Below, piece after piece: positions 1 through 12,687 of a stretch of DNA of 64,000 nucleotides. Position 1 is the first letter of the stretch. The number at the start of each line of letters is the position of its first letter. The translations under genes and the position numbers were made by a program. Under the pieces are notes generated by a model. The model was not told the DNA's origin. It did no database searches and saw only the letters and a list, made by a program, of their open reading frames with translations. Source of the DNA: Smittia aterrima (lineage: Eukaryota > Arthropoda > Insecta > Diptera > Chironomidae). The DNA is taken from positions 16,771,537 to 16,835,536 of the forward strand of contig CP093829.1 in the NCBI GenBank assembly GCA_033063855.1. The letters run 5' to 3'.

Positions 1-126
1 CGACCAGCGCCCTCAAATCGACTTTGGGAAATTCCAAATGTAAGAAGACGAAGAAGCATTGACGCAGAATGTTGTGCTTTCACTTTGTCGTCCCTCTCAA
101 ACTCAACTAATCACTTGGCCAATAAG
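1..126 (+). other. Possible 3' part of a coding exon at the left edge (weak)
   Basis: The plus strand is open for 42 codons from base 1 and ends exactly at a strong donor (AAG then GTAAGA, GT at 127-128), in phase 0. The peptide includes a run of four arginines at residues 15-18 and a Cys-Cys pair at residues 24-25. I do not recognise it. There is no upstream context, no acceptor and no downstream exon that I could pair with it, and a 126-nt open stretch can occur by chance. It is listed only because the frame and the donor agree. Confidence 0.2.
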
Positions 127-3100
127 GTAAGAAACTCGAAACGAAATTTGTTTCCGTCGAGCGTCCTAATTCGAGTCTTAGTCCATTTTACCTCATTTCG
201 TTGTCGTTCTAATTGATCTCAACGCCATGATAAAGTCGATGTAGGTTTTTCAAGCCTCGACACACAAGCAAAAGTCACTTGAACTCGTGAAACGCTCAAT
301 CGGATTATTTATTTGAAAATGCATTCAAAAGAACTTTAAGTGCTCGCTTGGCAAACTTTTTCAAAAGTAAACTCTTTGCCATTGGTCATTGGCCTTTGAG
401 AAGATTAATTTTTTATGAACTCAAGTTTAATTGGATTTGGGGCATTTTAAAAATCTGCTTTCATCACTTGAATGCTACACTGCGGTCGTCTCATCAAAAA
501 CATTCATTCTGAGATTGAATTAGTTACTTCACGTTGCTGCTGGAAACGATTCCTGCGTCATTCCTTGCGACGACAGACACGTTTCGTCTTTACCATGTCA
601 ACTAAGAGAGTTTGATGAGGTACACAATTAGGATTAAAATATTGAGCGTGAGGAAGTAGAAGAGAATAAGCTGGAAATGGATTCCACGTGACTACGAAAG
701 CTCGATGTTGAGTTGAGTGACGAGACCAGAAACAGAGGAATTTTTTCGCTTCGATGATTTCTCGCTCGTACTTTGTATCACATTGCGAGTTGCGCTCCAG
801 GTAAACAAACTCTTTATTGTTACACCATTATGATTTCATTACAGAGCAAAGCCACAAGCGGCGCCCGTAGAGAGGAAGACATGGGAGTCGTCAAACAAAA
901 ATTTCTGGTTACAACTCATTCACCGTAATCGACTTGATTAATTTTCATGCGTAATTTATTCACGTTTGCGGGTTGCCTCCCCCCACGAGACAACGTCACG
1001 AGCGTAATGTGTTTTCAAATCAGCAGCGGATAACCGATAAATTTGCTTTCTGCATTAATAATTCACGCGACTCAATCGGTGCCGGAGCTGCCATTAATAA
1101 CCAGATAAAAGTGTCATCAAGTGCAGCGCAAATGCCAACGAAATAAAGCGACGAGTGACGAAATATCTTGCGAGTTAATCACCACGCACTTAAGCGAGCG
1201 ACTTAAAGCTAATTATTCGTTTCTTTTTACGCTTCTTCATTACCGAGCAAGGCAAAAAAAAAACATCGAACTACTCGAAAATGTTAAGAAAGCAGAAAAT
1301 TGGATCAGAAACTTGTCAATTACACTTTTCTTTTCCTCTTGTTTCGACGAGTGAAGAAAAAATAAAACTTTTCTTTTCTGTTTCTTCTTCATTCGGTAAT
1401 CGCAATGAGAGAAGCCGCAACACACAAAACCAATGAAACTAAATAGGCAAATGTCAGAATGAAAGCGAGAGAGAGCCAATGGTTATAACCTTCAGATGGA
1501 AGAACGAGTCGCAAAATTTCTTCATCGTCATTAAGCGTCACTCCATAAATCACTCACACAAGGAAGCGATAAGAAGATGACGATTATAGCCTTGGTCAGT
1601 GCTGAAAAGATTCGATCGACAGTGACGAGATAGAGACGAACAGCCGAACAATCTCACTCATTACCGTAGGTTATTTGGCTCTCGTTTGTTTATATTAGCA
1701 GCATCTGATGAGTTTTATTTTCATATTTTTGACCCACAAAATGCTGAGAGCAAAAAAAATAAAATAAAGAGTGTAGCGGTCGGAGTTCTATTCATAGCAA
1801 TTTAAGATGTTTGAAAACAAATGCTGTGGGAACCTACATAGTGTATCAAGAAGATGATTCATGTTGTTAGATGAGAGAGGAGACATGATCACTAAGTATC
1901 ATGCTTGAGGGTCTTTTCACGAAAATAGAAACGCAATTCAATTTTGGGATAGCGACAACGACATGAGTTATTCATAGCACATGCCAAGTTCAAGCGTTAA
2001 TTTCGAGGTGTCCGAACACAAAGAATCAAGTTTCCCAATGAAAAAGAAAGACGGATGGAATTTTCTTTGTGTGTCAGCCGCGTGTGCAAGGAGGAAATTG
2101 ACGACCAGATGCGCTTTGAGCTAAATTGGAAATAAATTTCACTGCGCGACTCACAAGTTCACATCAACGCGGTTTTTTTTTCGCTCAGTCAACGGCAACG
2201 AAGGTCAATGAATTTGATTATCTTTAAATAACACATAAAAGTCCATGCACACAGTCAAAGCAGGCGGACGAAGAGTCTGAGTGATACGCGAGCTGCCGAA
2301 AAAATACTTCAAACTTCATTTGCAGTTTGTTAACCTTCAGCTCGTAACAAAACGAGGTTCCACCATCGCATGCACACAAGACTTTCAAGACCATTCGACG
2401 ATTCGACATTTTGCGTGTCTAAACTAAGACGATGAGTCTTCTTACTTAGAAAGAAGATGAGAGGAGAAAAAACTTCAATTCAAATTTTGTTTTCTCGACC
2501 ACTTTTTACGTCTTCCCGAAAAAAATCTCGTTTATTATTCCTCATATCAAATCATTGAACCCATTCAAGGCGATGGCTGAGAAAACCTGCGACAAAACCG
2601 TCGGAGCGACGCTGCTGTATTTCCTCTCTCACTCGACATGTGTTTAACGACGGACAATAAACAAGAAATGTCGTCGCGACGAGGAAATCTCATTTGAATG
2701 ATGACGAGAAATCTATGCTTCTACTGCTGCTGCTTTGTCGAATGTGTGTGACCTTCACGAGCAAGCGAGAGCTCATCGAGAAATGTTCTCTTTTACTTTA
2801 TGTTCATCATCCTTCAGAATTAATAAGATCTTTACCATAACTACAATATCATCAAATGAATGTTGCTGCTTTAAGAAAGCTTCCACCCGAAAATCAACGA
2901 CGACCGAGAATCGAAAGAAAAGAACAGAAGAAAACCAGTTTCCATCTCGAAACAATCTCATCATCAGACGGGCACGCACAATAACACTTAAATTAAGATA
3001 AAAAGAAGATGAAACGTCGTTTCGAGGTATGAAGAGGAAATTGAAAAGTCTTGGAGACGGAGGATAATGGGAAATGCATGAAGAAGCATTGCTTTGTGGT

Positions 3101-6100
3101 TTTAAAGAAAGTTAGAAGTCATCTTCAGTCTCGAAAATCTTTAAAAGATACTTCAATCAAACCTCAATTGTTGAAATCACAAAACTCTTTTTTCTTCATT
3201 GCTCAATACATCGAAAGCTGGCAACGTCGCTCGAAGCGATTTTAATTTGATTTTCACGATTCGAAGTTAACGTAAGTGAAAGAAAACCTTGAACGGGAAA
3301 ACATTCTGATCGTCATGAAATATTTAATTTTCATGTGTGCAGAGCATAAATATTCATTGTTAAGTTTTAAGCGCGAAACCATTGCAAAGGCAGTGAGTGA
3401 GAAATTGAATTGGAAAATAGAAAAGTTTTCTCCACATCCTTTCTGTTCTCCAATCCTTCCAAGTTGGAGTGTGTGTTCTGAGCACATGGTGTCGAACCGA
3501 ATCGAACGAAATATATTTCGTGGCCTTAAGTTCTCAAGTTCTTTCGAAGAACGAGGTTGCGGAGCGAGGCTACATTAATTCTCAGAATGACTTTTCGCTT
3601 CGCAGACGGAATTTCATTTATCATTTTATCATCTTCTACAATTTAATTACAGGCTGCACATTTCCAGGAACAAATACGATTAGTTTGTTGCAGCAACATC
3701 AGCAGCCAGGGAAGGTAAAAAGGCGCAGAGAATAAACGACTGTGCCTTATCCAAAGGTACAGTTATGCTCAGGCTTTGGTTTTTTATTAACTCTCGGCTC
3801 ATGTTGTTGTGTAGTGCACAGCGACGGAGATTAGAGGATGAACAGCAAAAAGGAGAGATAAACCATAATGAACAGAAATCTTATTTGCCCATCCTACCCT
3901 TGAGCTCAGGTGAAAACAAGCACTCGCCTCTTTTCCTCATCTTTCTCTCGGCTTGATAATTTTTCATTCAATTATGATGAAAATGAATTCTAATATTTTT
4001 ATCTCTGATAATTTGTCTCGCTCTCTTGGTCTCCGGTCGTTTGCCGACCAGCGTGCCATGAAGCCAGTAACATCTGTGTGTTAATTTTCTGTTTCTGTTC
4101 TTTCGTCGTCGTCGTCGGTCTTTTCCTCCTTCCTCGCCTCTCAAACGAATGAAAAATTTTAGTTAGTCTCGTAATGAAATAGAAGAACTGACTGTCTGGC
4201 AAACTCATTGCCTTTGCTCCTTAAACTATCGATTAAACGATAAAACCATGTCGGGAGAAAGCTTGTCGGGGAAGTTTTCTTTTTCCTCTAAAAATCATTT
4301 TTCGAAAGTGTCGGAGCCGGAAAAAATGAATCGCGCAAAGTCAAATATTAAATATTCATCATCACCATTTTCAAAATCATCATTTGTGCAAACATAAGGA
4401 GCAGGTAGCGGATGAGCAAGCGAGTGAGAGTGAGTGAAAAAGAGAGACAAGGGAAGTATTCCGAAAAAAAATGTGTTATTCGATGTTCGTCTCTTTGCAA
4501 ACAGCCAGGAACTGACAACATTGCACACAAACACACTAAAATCCAGTCTATTGAACCCGAAAAAAAAACCCGACTGTTCGTACGTACATGCTCGTTCCAT
4601 GGAAAAGGCAAGCATAGTATTTTATGCGCAGTCGAGCAGTCAGATGATACGCAAACAAGGCAAGCCAGATGAAAACATGGGAGAGCGACGACGACAAAAT
4701 GCAGGCTCAACGAGCACAGGAGACCTCTCTTCATCTTCTCGCAAAGCAAAAAAAATCACATTATGGTAGAGCGCTCACTTCTTTTATTGCTTTTGCAATA
4801 CTTCTTGCCGATATTTGTGTATGGAAAGGCAAAATTAAAATTCTATTCTGGTTTTATGCATCGTCTTCCCATCATTCTGTTTACTTATTTCTCTCTCGCA
4901 CTCCTCTTTATCACTTCTTCGCCCTATTAAGATGCGAGATCTATTTGCAAATTCATTCGCCTCCCCGGGCAAAGGGAAATGCTTAAGTGAATTTGAAACT
5001 TGTTAAAGAATGTTGGAAAGGACGTTGTGGACGTTTCTAAGAGAATTTTCACCTCAAACAACCAAGTTTACATCAAAGGATTCGTTCAAACTTTTAAAAG
5101 AAAGCTTGTCATAGCGAAGTGAAAAGGAAGAAACCTCAGACAAGAAAGACTCTTCAAAGAAGTTTTCATTGCATGCGAAAACCAACCAGAAATGTCTTCA
5201 ACGACTCGTTACATTTTGCTGATGATTTCTACCTGCCCCAGGCAATTTTAAAGAAAACGAATAATTTCTCTCACTCGGCAAGATTATTTTTTGATTCAGA
5301 AATTCTTTTTAAACATTTTATTATCGTCTACGACTGCAACGGATGAAGATTGCAAAGAATAGAAGGAGAAAAAGACACCGCAGTGAACATTATTCGGATT
5401 CAAAACATCAGACAGATGAAACTGTTCTTTGCCTGCGACGATTTGCTTCTGCAGTGTAAAAAAACGAGAAGTGCACGTCGAGATGGATAGAACAATAAAA
5501 TCATTCGAGAACAGACGAGGAGAAACTTGTTTCGTGATTTCAGGTAAAAAAGTTTTTTTTTTGTTTTCATATCTTTCAGAGAACAAAAATATTTTTCGTG
5601 TTCCACAAGTTTTCTACTTCAATTTATGAGCACTCCAAAGTCTTCGCTCTTGCATCGTCTTTCAGACACAGGATATGAGCAGAAATTAATTAACCACGTC
5701 CGGCTTAACATCCAATTGAGACAAAAGTGAATCTTATATCATGTGCGTTCGGTCGTTGGTCTCAATATTCTCCCTCTCGTTAATTATTCAAGTTTCTTCT
5801 TTCTTTTGTCGACATCGACAACGGCTCAATATGTTGGTTATCGGCGTTCAACACGAAGCCGATCTAGGCAACAAGAAAGAGTTTCTATTTTCCATGCTTG
5901 AGATAAAATAAAAGATTGGACGAGAATTTATCGACATCGGTTGTTGGAGATTTGCAATCATTTAAATGGGTCAGCAACGAGTTTATTGATCCCTCATAGT
6001 AACATTTACTTTCGTACGTTCTACTTTCGTTAGATACTAAAGCAACATTGTCAGTTATTGGCCAATTGATTGATAACACTTATCACCGCCGCATATACCA

Positions 6101-9100
6101 CGTTTTGGGGTGTGAGTCGATAAACCAGCGGAAAACTTTCGGTTTCGTTCCCTCATGAGTTACAACACACAACAGACGGAACTTTTATAAAAAAATATTC
6201 GCTCGGTTCTTTCACTCGATTTCTGGGTGTGGAAAACTCAATAATGATTAATGTTTAATTTCTCGCTTAGACGATATCGCCGAAACTCGGAATTAAGAAC
6301 CAATTAAGTCTCTGTGCGGTGCTGGAAGTCAAACAACAAACAGTTCCATCACAACAGAGGATTCTGCTTCCGATTCTCAACAAAACTGTAAATACGAAAA
6401 GCCCAAGCTGAGTAAATTGAACTTTTTCGTTTTCCCTCGGGGGCGACGAAGGCAAAGCGTCGACGTTTATAGCAAACATTGGGAAAAGGGAAATTTCGGA
6501 AATGTTTCTGTCAGATGGAATTTCACTCCGTGAAGGATCTTTTGCCTCTGTAATCGAATTGAATTAGTTGGAAGGGCGAAATGGAACACTGGATAAGGCA
6601 GACGTCGACGAGAACGACGACAAGTTCTTACACGAGCCTCAAACACAAAGCAAAACTGCTCTTGATTCACATAGAAAAGTTTTACTTCTCAAGAAGAAAA
6701 CGGTCTCAGAAGAAAGTTCATGGAACAATAAAACATTTTAAATTAATGACAAATTTTCACTTCATGAATTTGAGCTCTTTCTCTCTCGTTCTCTTTCTCT
6801 TACTTACAGCTTTTCGTATCATCAAACAAAACATAAATAAATTAAATTTTCTATTTGCTTAGTTCTCGTCGTAGCTATTCATCCATCTATCCTTAGCCAC
6901 TTCGCGATGGAGACGACGACGACGAAGAATCGAGATTCACAATGGGGATCTAATTAAGACAAATACATTCGAGAGGGAAGATGAATGATGATAGTGTCGT
7001 TGCGATAGAGTTTTAATCAAACTTATGTACACAACATTTGCCATCGTTGTCGTCCCTCCGGTGAATTATTTACAGCTTAATGTTTGTATGTGCGTTGGCT
7101 TATGGTTCGCTTATCCTTCTCGCTTGACTTTATCAATTTCCTTTTGCCGGATGGTGAAAGCTGGCGAGTAAGAAACTCGGTGCGGACAAAGCTCCGAAGG
7201 CAGTGGATTTATTGCTGTGATTCATGCTGAGCCTTTACATCATAATTCTAACATAAATTACAATCGCCTCGTATTGATCAGCCCAAGAACAAGTTGTTTT
7301 ACGAGCGCCCCGATCCAATATACGACGAGAGAAAGGCTTGAACAATCGACCAATTTGGCTTCATTGTGATTGATATCAAGACGAACAAAAAGAGCGAACG
7401 AATCAATTAAAAGTCTTAATCAAATTACCGTGAAATGGAATTCAATTCTATTGAAATCGATCGATGAACGCGAGAACAAAAAAAAAGAGAAGAGATTTTG
7501 TGTGTTGAGGGGGAAAATAAAGCCACAGAAGTTTCATATTTTTTCCCAGCTTTTCGTTTAATGAAACATTTATCTACGCGATAAACGGCAAAGGTTGTTG
7601 CGCATGTATTGGTCGCTTTCATCATCAACGGAAAGATGCGCCCGTGCTGAAAGGGAGTGCGTGCGAGTTTGTTGTTTTGCCCTCTCAGCTTGACGAACAA
7701 CGAAATTCATATAAAAACATAAAGTTTTATTATCCTTTAACATAAATTACTTGAAGTAACAGCGAGCGATGAATGACACAGAAGAAGAATTTAATAAGCC
7801 AACGAGACATTATGTGTGCTCGCTGGTGGAGGAGAATGTTTAATTTATGTCTTACGCTGCATTTTTCTCGTTTTACTCTCTTCGCACAAACATTAAAATC
7901 ACATAAAAATCAGATTGAAATAGAGCTGAAGGGATCGTAAACTGATTGATTTTTTGGAGCCCCTTGTGATTCTACTTTATGTTCTCCACACATCGGTCAA
8001 TACGAATCACTTCGTCCGCTCGATTCTTTTATAAAATTAAATGTTTAATTTATGTTCTGTGAAGAATTTGATCGTCTTAATAAGCGCACCACTCGACCAT
8101 CCACAAATTTAATCACATTAAGACGGCTACAACCATTAAGATTCAATGATGTATCAGACGATGATAAATGTTTACATCGCAATAAATGATTTAATCCCAA
8201 TTTCGATGGCCTCTAACCGTTCCCAATCTCATTCTCCACCATTCTTTTGATTTCGAAACATTCTTTGTTTATTTATTTCTTGTTAGTTCTTCATCTACCC
8301 CCATTTCAATATCTCTAAATTCAAATACAGATTGTCATGCTTCTCTCTTTCTCTCTTTTCATGCTTCCATCAACAACAGGTTTGCTTTATCCCCGAGAGT
8401 TGAAAAAACGAAGCACATCCAGAGATTTACAAAAAACATTTGTTATAATTCTTTTTTTTTAAAAAAAAAATAGACACAAGAGCAGGCAGATGATTAAAAA
8501 AATGTTTGAGGATTTCTTTTTAAAGGAACCTTCGCACGAAAGATTCATTTTCATGATTTTCGTTTGTATGAGGATTAAAAGTTTTAGGATTTCGTGATTG
8601 AGTACAAAGTAGTTTACTTGAGATGAGACAAGTTTCTTCGATGCACTTCACAGATTGCTCTATGCGCTTTCATCGTTCGTAGAAGTGAAAAAGGTTGCGC
8701 CTCATTCAATTAACCCGAACGAACGATGTGAACAGAACATACAATAGATAGTTATAGTCGAGTTAGAGAGAATGAGTCAAGAAAAGTTTTATTCGCCTTC
8801 GCCCTCCCTTTGTCGCAAAGCGAAACCGTTAAAATTCTAATTCCGTGTCTCTTGCTCTAAAATTGTGGAAATTAAAAGTGGTTTGGTTGCGTGTCTGTCT
8901 TTGTGTGCGAAGTTAGATTCCGATTTTTCACTCTATCAAAGCACGACGACGACCAAGCTCTGTGTGAAAACTTCGAAGCAGAAAAACGAGTAAACATGGG
9001 TCGGTGAAAAATGTGAACGCTGCTGTTGCTGCGTGTATTCGAGAGCGACTCTCCTTAGTTTTTGCTTTCAGATCGTCGTAATCATGTAGGGGAGGAAAAC

Positions 9101-9474
9101 ATGAACGACGGGAATAAAGCAAGTATGCATTCGAAGGGAAATATTTATTCCCTGCACTTTGTACGTTACAGTCTGCTTCGTCGCATCGTTTCGAAGGCCC
9201 ATTGAACTCTCGTCGCACGTTCGACGAAAACAAAACATACAACGCACCGCTATCAACTTGAGAGACGAAATCGATTCGCAGGAATGAAATGGGAAAAATG
9301 CAAAGGACAATAGAAATCTTTCACCCTTTCGTTGAATTGATCTCCCGCATGAAACGAGTCAGATTTTGACGATAGATTCGCTTATGCACTCAACTCAGTC
9401 ACAACTTAATACATCCATAAACTTGGTTTTCGTTTTCATGCAAATTTAGTTACTTTTTGAAAAGTGAAACTCAC
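127..9474. other. Gene-poor stretch, 9.3 kb; probably long nemo intron or intergenic
   Basis: I found no ORF with protein-like composition, no RNA gene and no splice-linked exon series on either strand. Because the minus-strand nemo gene leaves its second coding exon at 9475 with a good donor and its next kinase exon is not visible here, at least part of this DNA is probably nemo intron. Notable simple sequence: a T9-A10 self-complementary block at 8452-8470, CT-rich runs near 8341-8360, and short GAC/CGT trinucleotide runs near 4105 and 6911. Confidence 0.5.
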
Positions 9475-9745
9475 CAAACGACTCCAAAGGCGCCATAGCC
9501 GATAGGGCGATCTTGTTGAACGTCTTGTGGGATGTTGGGCGCTTGATAGTAGGGAGCGGCAGCAGCTGTTAGGACAAGTAATAAATGATTAACAAGGTTT
9601 ATTGTGGTTTAATGAAGTTTATTGTTTGTGAGAGCTTACCGAGAACAGTGCCAGTGGCCGAAGCCCCAGCAGCTCCTCCTTGAACAAGCGACATGGACAC
9701 ACTCATAGAGACCCGCGATTGTCTAGTTGGGCCCACTGCCGCCAT
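9475..9745 (-). CDS. nmo: Nemo (NLK) serine/threonine kinase, first two coding exons (partial)
   Basis: Nemo-like kinase is a MAPK-related proline-directed kinase acting in Wnt, TGF-beta and planar-polarity signalling. Two exons are visible. The first runs 9745-9640 from an ATG and ends in phase 1 at GTAAGC. The second runs 9565-9475 and ends in phase 2 at GTGAGT. The joined N-terminus is Ala/Ser/Gly-rich, then gives PYYQAPNIPQDVQQ followed by DRPIGYGAFGVVW, the glycine-rich ATP loop as found in nemo/NLK. The frame stays open upstream of the ATG to a good acceptor (exon start 9794), so an isoform could begin further upstream. The rest of the kinase domain (Lys, HRD, DFG) is not in the window and should lie to the left on this strand. 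The identification rests on about 30 residues but they are distinctive. Confidence 0.78.
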
Positions 9746-9794
9746 CAGAATGTTTCCATAACCAAATAAACCCAGCTTTGAATTTAATCCGACA

Positions 9795-11299
9795 CTGCGA
9801 GGGGGGAGAACTGGAAGATGAACGACTCTTTTCTCGAAAAAGCGATGAAACAACGTCTCGAATTCAACACCGCGTCGATGACTCTAGTGACTAAATCGTC
9901 GTCGGTCGCGCAAAACCTTTTCTGTGATTCGAAGCCGCACAATGAAAATGAACTGTTATATTCCGATTTCTCTCTATCTCTCTCCTCTAATTATTATTAT
10001 TTTGTTGATTGCTCCGAAATATTCTTCTTTTGCCTATAGCGGCTGTTGCTTTCTCAACAATCGACTTTTGATTGAAAAACTTTGCACATCTCACTTCAGA
10101 TACTAATTTTCGGAGCCTTCTTTCTCCCTCTGTGGCGTACACATATATTTATTTAATATTTAATCTCACTAAATAATTCACTTGGCTGGAAAAAGCAGCA
10201 GCAGCACACACACAAAGACATACGAGACTATCACAAAGCTTCTACTTGAAGGTTTCTATGTAGAAATCGACGAAGCAAAGTAGTTTCTTAACACGTTTCT
10301 GTCGAAATATTGCAGATGAATCTTTCGTCTTCTTGCTCCGGGGTCTCGTTAGTGGGTCAATAATCCAGGATTTGCAATCTCATAAATTTTGGTTAAGTTC
10401 TCCTCTTTTTTTTTGGATTTAATTTAAACTAAACTGAGCAGTTCATATCGTTTCGAATGGTTTTCAACTAAGTTAATGCACTTCTCTGATTCCGAAACAA
10501 TGATTTTTGATTAATTAAGTCGAAAGCGGAACTCAAATTACAACTAAATATGTGACAAATGTTCTTTCACTTATTACAACATGTTCTGTTAGCCTTTAGT
10601 TTAGTTTTCAGACTGCTTTAGATTCCACAAGCACAATTACAACTTGCAGCCTTTCAAAGTAGTCAGGATTGTGAGAAAAATGAATAATTTTTGTTTCTTT
10701 CTTCTCGTTTTAAAGCGTCAATTTTGTCTCACGGCTAACAGATGACTGAAAATGTTCCTCTGATTTTTCTAAAATCATCAAAAACTTGCGTCGACTGTCG
10801 AACATCCAATCGTAATAAAAAATTACTCATTTAAGTTCAAATAAAATTGTGATTTCATTGCGAGTTTTGGGAAAACATTGATTATCAAATATTTAAATTG
10901 AAATAATCTTTAATCGGCCGATGATTGTTCCATCAACTTAAAAAATATTTCTCGATCAAATTCTAAAAAACATTTTTGTCATCATTGAATTGGATTTCTG
11001 ATCTCCTTTCAACGAACAAGAGCAGTTGGAAATTGAACTTAAAGAGCTTTTCTTCGTAATTTGCTTTAATTAAAGATACAAATTTAAAGTCTATGAAGTT
11101 ATTAGTTTGTGTACAAAAAGGTTTCTTAATCTTTTAGATCTTAATTTCATTTTGCGCAAGAAAACTTGAACTGAAGATTTTTTTCTCCGTAGAAAATTCC
11201 CAAATATTTTAATAGTAAGCAGAAACTCTTTGTGTTGAAAAGCTCTGCTCCAAAATAATTTGTCAAAAGTGAAGTTCCCAACTTTTATTTATCAGCAGA
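9795..11299. other. Intergenic stretch between nemo and the GST gene
   Basis: A+T-rich DNA with no supported ORF on either strand. It should hold the 5'UTR or promoter of nemo (leftward) and the promoter of the GST omega gene (rightward). I saw no convincing TATA box. Confidence 0.5.
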
Positions 11300-12606
11300 A
11301 TGAGTAAAACGCATTTAGCAAAAGGTAAATATCGTCAAAATCAAAAAGGAATCTACTAATTAACTGTAAAAGAACGAAATTCAATTGAGTCGTCGCTATA
11401 TTTAGTGATGATCTAATCTGATTGCCGGCTTTCTCGAAATGTTTTCAATGAAGACATGAACAGTTCTTCTTTGACCTTGCCTTCACTGGATAAAAAGTCT
11501 CGAAATTATTTATCAATCAACTTGTAACGATGAATTGCAAAACTTTATCTTTTTATCAATCGCAATTGTTTTCTTTTTAAATCTGTCAAGGTTCTCAAGT
11601 GCCTAAGTTTCCAGAAGATGGCAAACTTCGACTCTATTCGATGAGGTTCTGCCCATACGCCCAACGAGCTCATCTTGTTCTTGAGGCTAAAAACATTCCG
11701 TACCATACTGCCTACATTAACTTGACGCAAAAACCGGAATGGTTGACCCAGAAATCACCCTTGGGCAAAGTCCCCGCTTTGGAGATTCCAAGTGTTAAAG
11801 GAGATCCGTTGATTGAGTCCCTGATTATCGCCGATTACTTGGATGATCAGTATCCACAAAATCCACTTAACTCGAAGGATCCACTTCAACGTGCACGTGA
11901 CAAGATTCTCGTTGAACGATTCAACGGGTTCACGGCTCCTTTCTATCGTTTGATGTATGCTCCGCCAGCAGAACGGTGAGTTTAAAATTTTTAAAGTTCA
12001 TTAAAATTCATTCTAAATCTTAAACATTTGTCAGATCTCCTGGATCCATCACTGAATTGAACAATGCTTTGGATATCTTTGAAGCTGAGTTGAAGAAACG
12101 TGGAACAAAATTCTTCGGCGGCGCAAAGCCGGGCTTTGTAGATTACATGATTTGGCCTTGGTGTGAACGCACAGATGCATTTCCTTACGTCATTGGAGAC
12201 AAGTATGAACTTGACAAGACTCGCTACAACAAGTTGATCGATTGGAAAGATGCTATGAAAGAAGATCCAGCTGTGAAAGCTGTTCTCATCTCTGGTGAAG
12301 ATCATTTCAAGTTCCGTGAGTCGAGGTTCACTCCTGACGGCCCAAACTACGAATTGCTTGCGTAAGTTAACGTCATATTGATCTTAAAGTGACATTGCCT
12401 TAATTTCATTTGATTCTTAAACACATTAACATCTATTTGTATTTTCATACAAACTAACACATTGGAAAAAGTTTACTTGATTAATAAAAATGCAATAATC
12501 TAACATGAAAAGCGTGAAAGCTGTGGTCTCTCTCTCCTCCTTGAATTCTTAATTATTTTCTAATTCATATTTTAGGAATCCAGCCAAGAAGACTCGATAC
12601 TCGTGA
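11300..12606 (+). CDS. GstO: Glutathione S-transferase, omega class (sepia/GstO type)
   Basis: Omega GSTs are cytosolic thioltransferases and dehydroascorbate reductases; the Drosophila member sepia makes pyrimidodiazepine for eye pigment. Exons are 11300-11324, 11591-11975, 12035-12361 and 12576-12606, giving 255 residues. The first exon supplies MSKTHLAKG, matching the start of Drosophila omega GSTs. The N-terminal thioredoxin-like domain has SMRFCPYAQRAHLV, whose Cys at about residue 29 is the expected catalytic Cys. The helical C-terminal domain has FFGGAKPGFVDYMIWPW, a family hallmark. The third exon can instead be read through to TAA at 12363-12365, giving a 246-residue form ending in YELLA; separate poly(A) signals follow each end. 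Which omega paralogue this is cannot be decided from the sequence alone. Confidence 0.92.
12483..12488 (+). terminator. Poly(A) signal for the short GST transcript
   Basis: AATAAA lies 118 nt after the read-through stop at 12363-12365, inside the last intron. It would serve a transcript in which that intron is not spliced. Confidence 0.5.
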
Positions 12607-12681
12607 ATGATATGAATTAATAAGTAATTTTATTCGTCTTCGACCACTCATTGCTTTGTAATCTCTTTCAACATTATGTCT

Positions 12682-12687
12682 AATAAA
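12682..12687 (+). terminator. Poly(A) signal for the spliced GST transcript
   Basis: AATAAA lies 76 nt after the stop of the terminal GST exon (TGA at 12604-12606), the expected distance for an insect 3' end. Confidence 0.6.

Noticed and set aside
40..126. Insulin-like A chain (basic cleavage site followed by a Cys-Cys pair) at the left edge
   Set aside because: An A chain needs a third Cys four residues after the pair and a fourth near the end; neither is present.
8452..8470. Oligo(dT)-oligo(dA) hairpin as a transposon or retro-insertion footprint
   Set aside because: No target-site duplication, terminal repeat or coding remnant flanks it; simple homopolymer slippage explains it.
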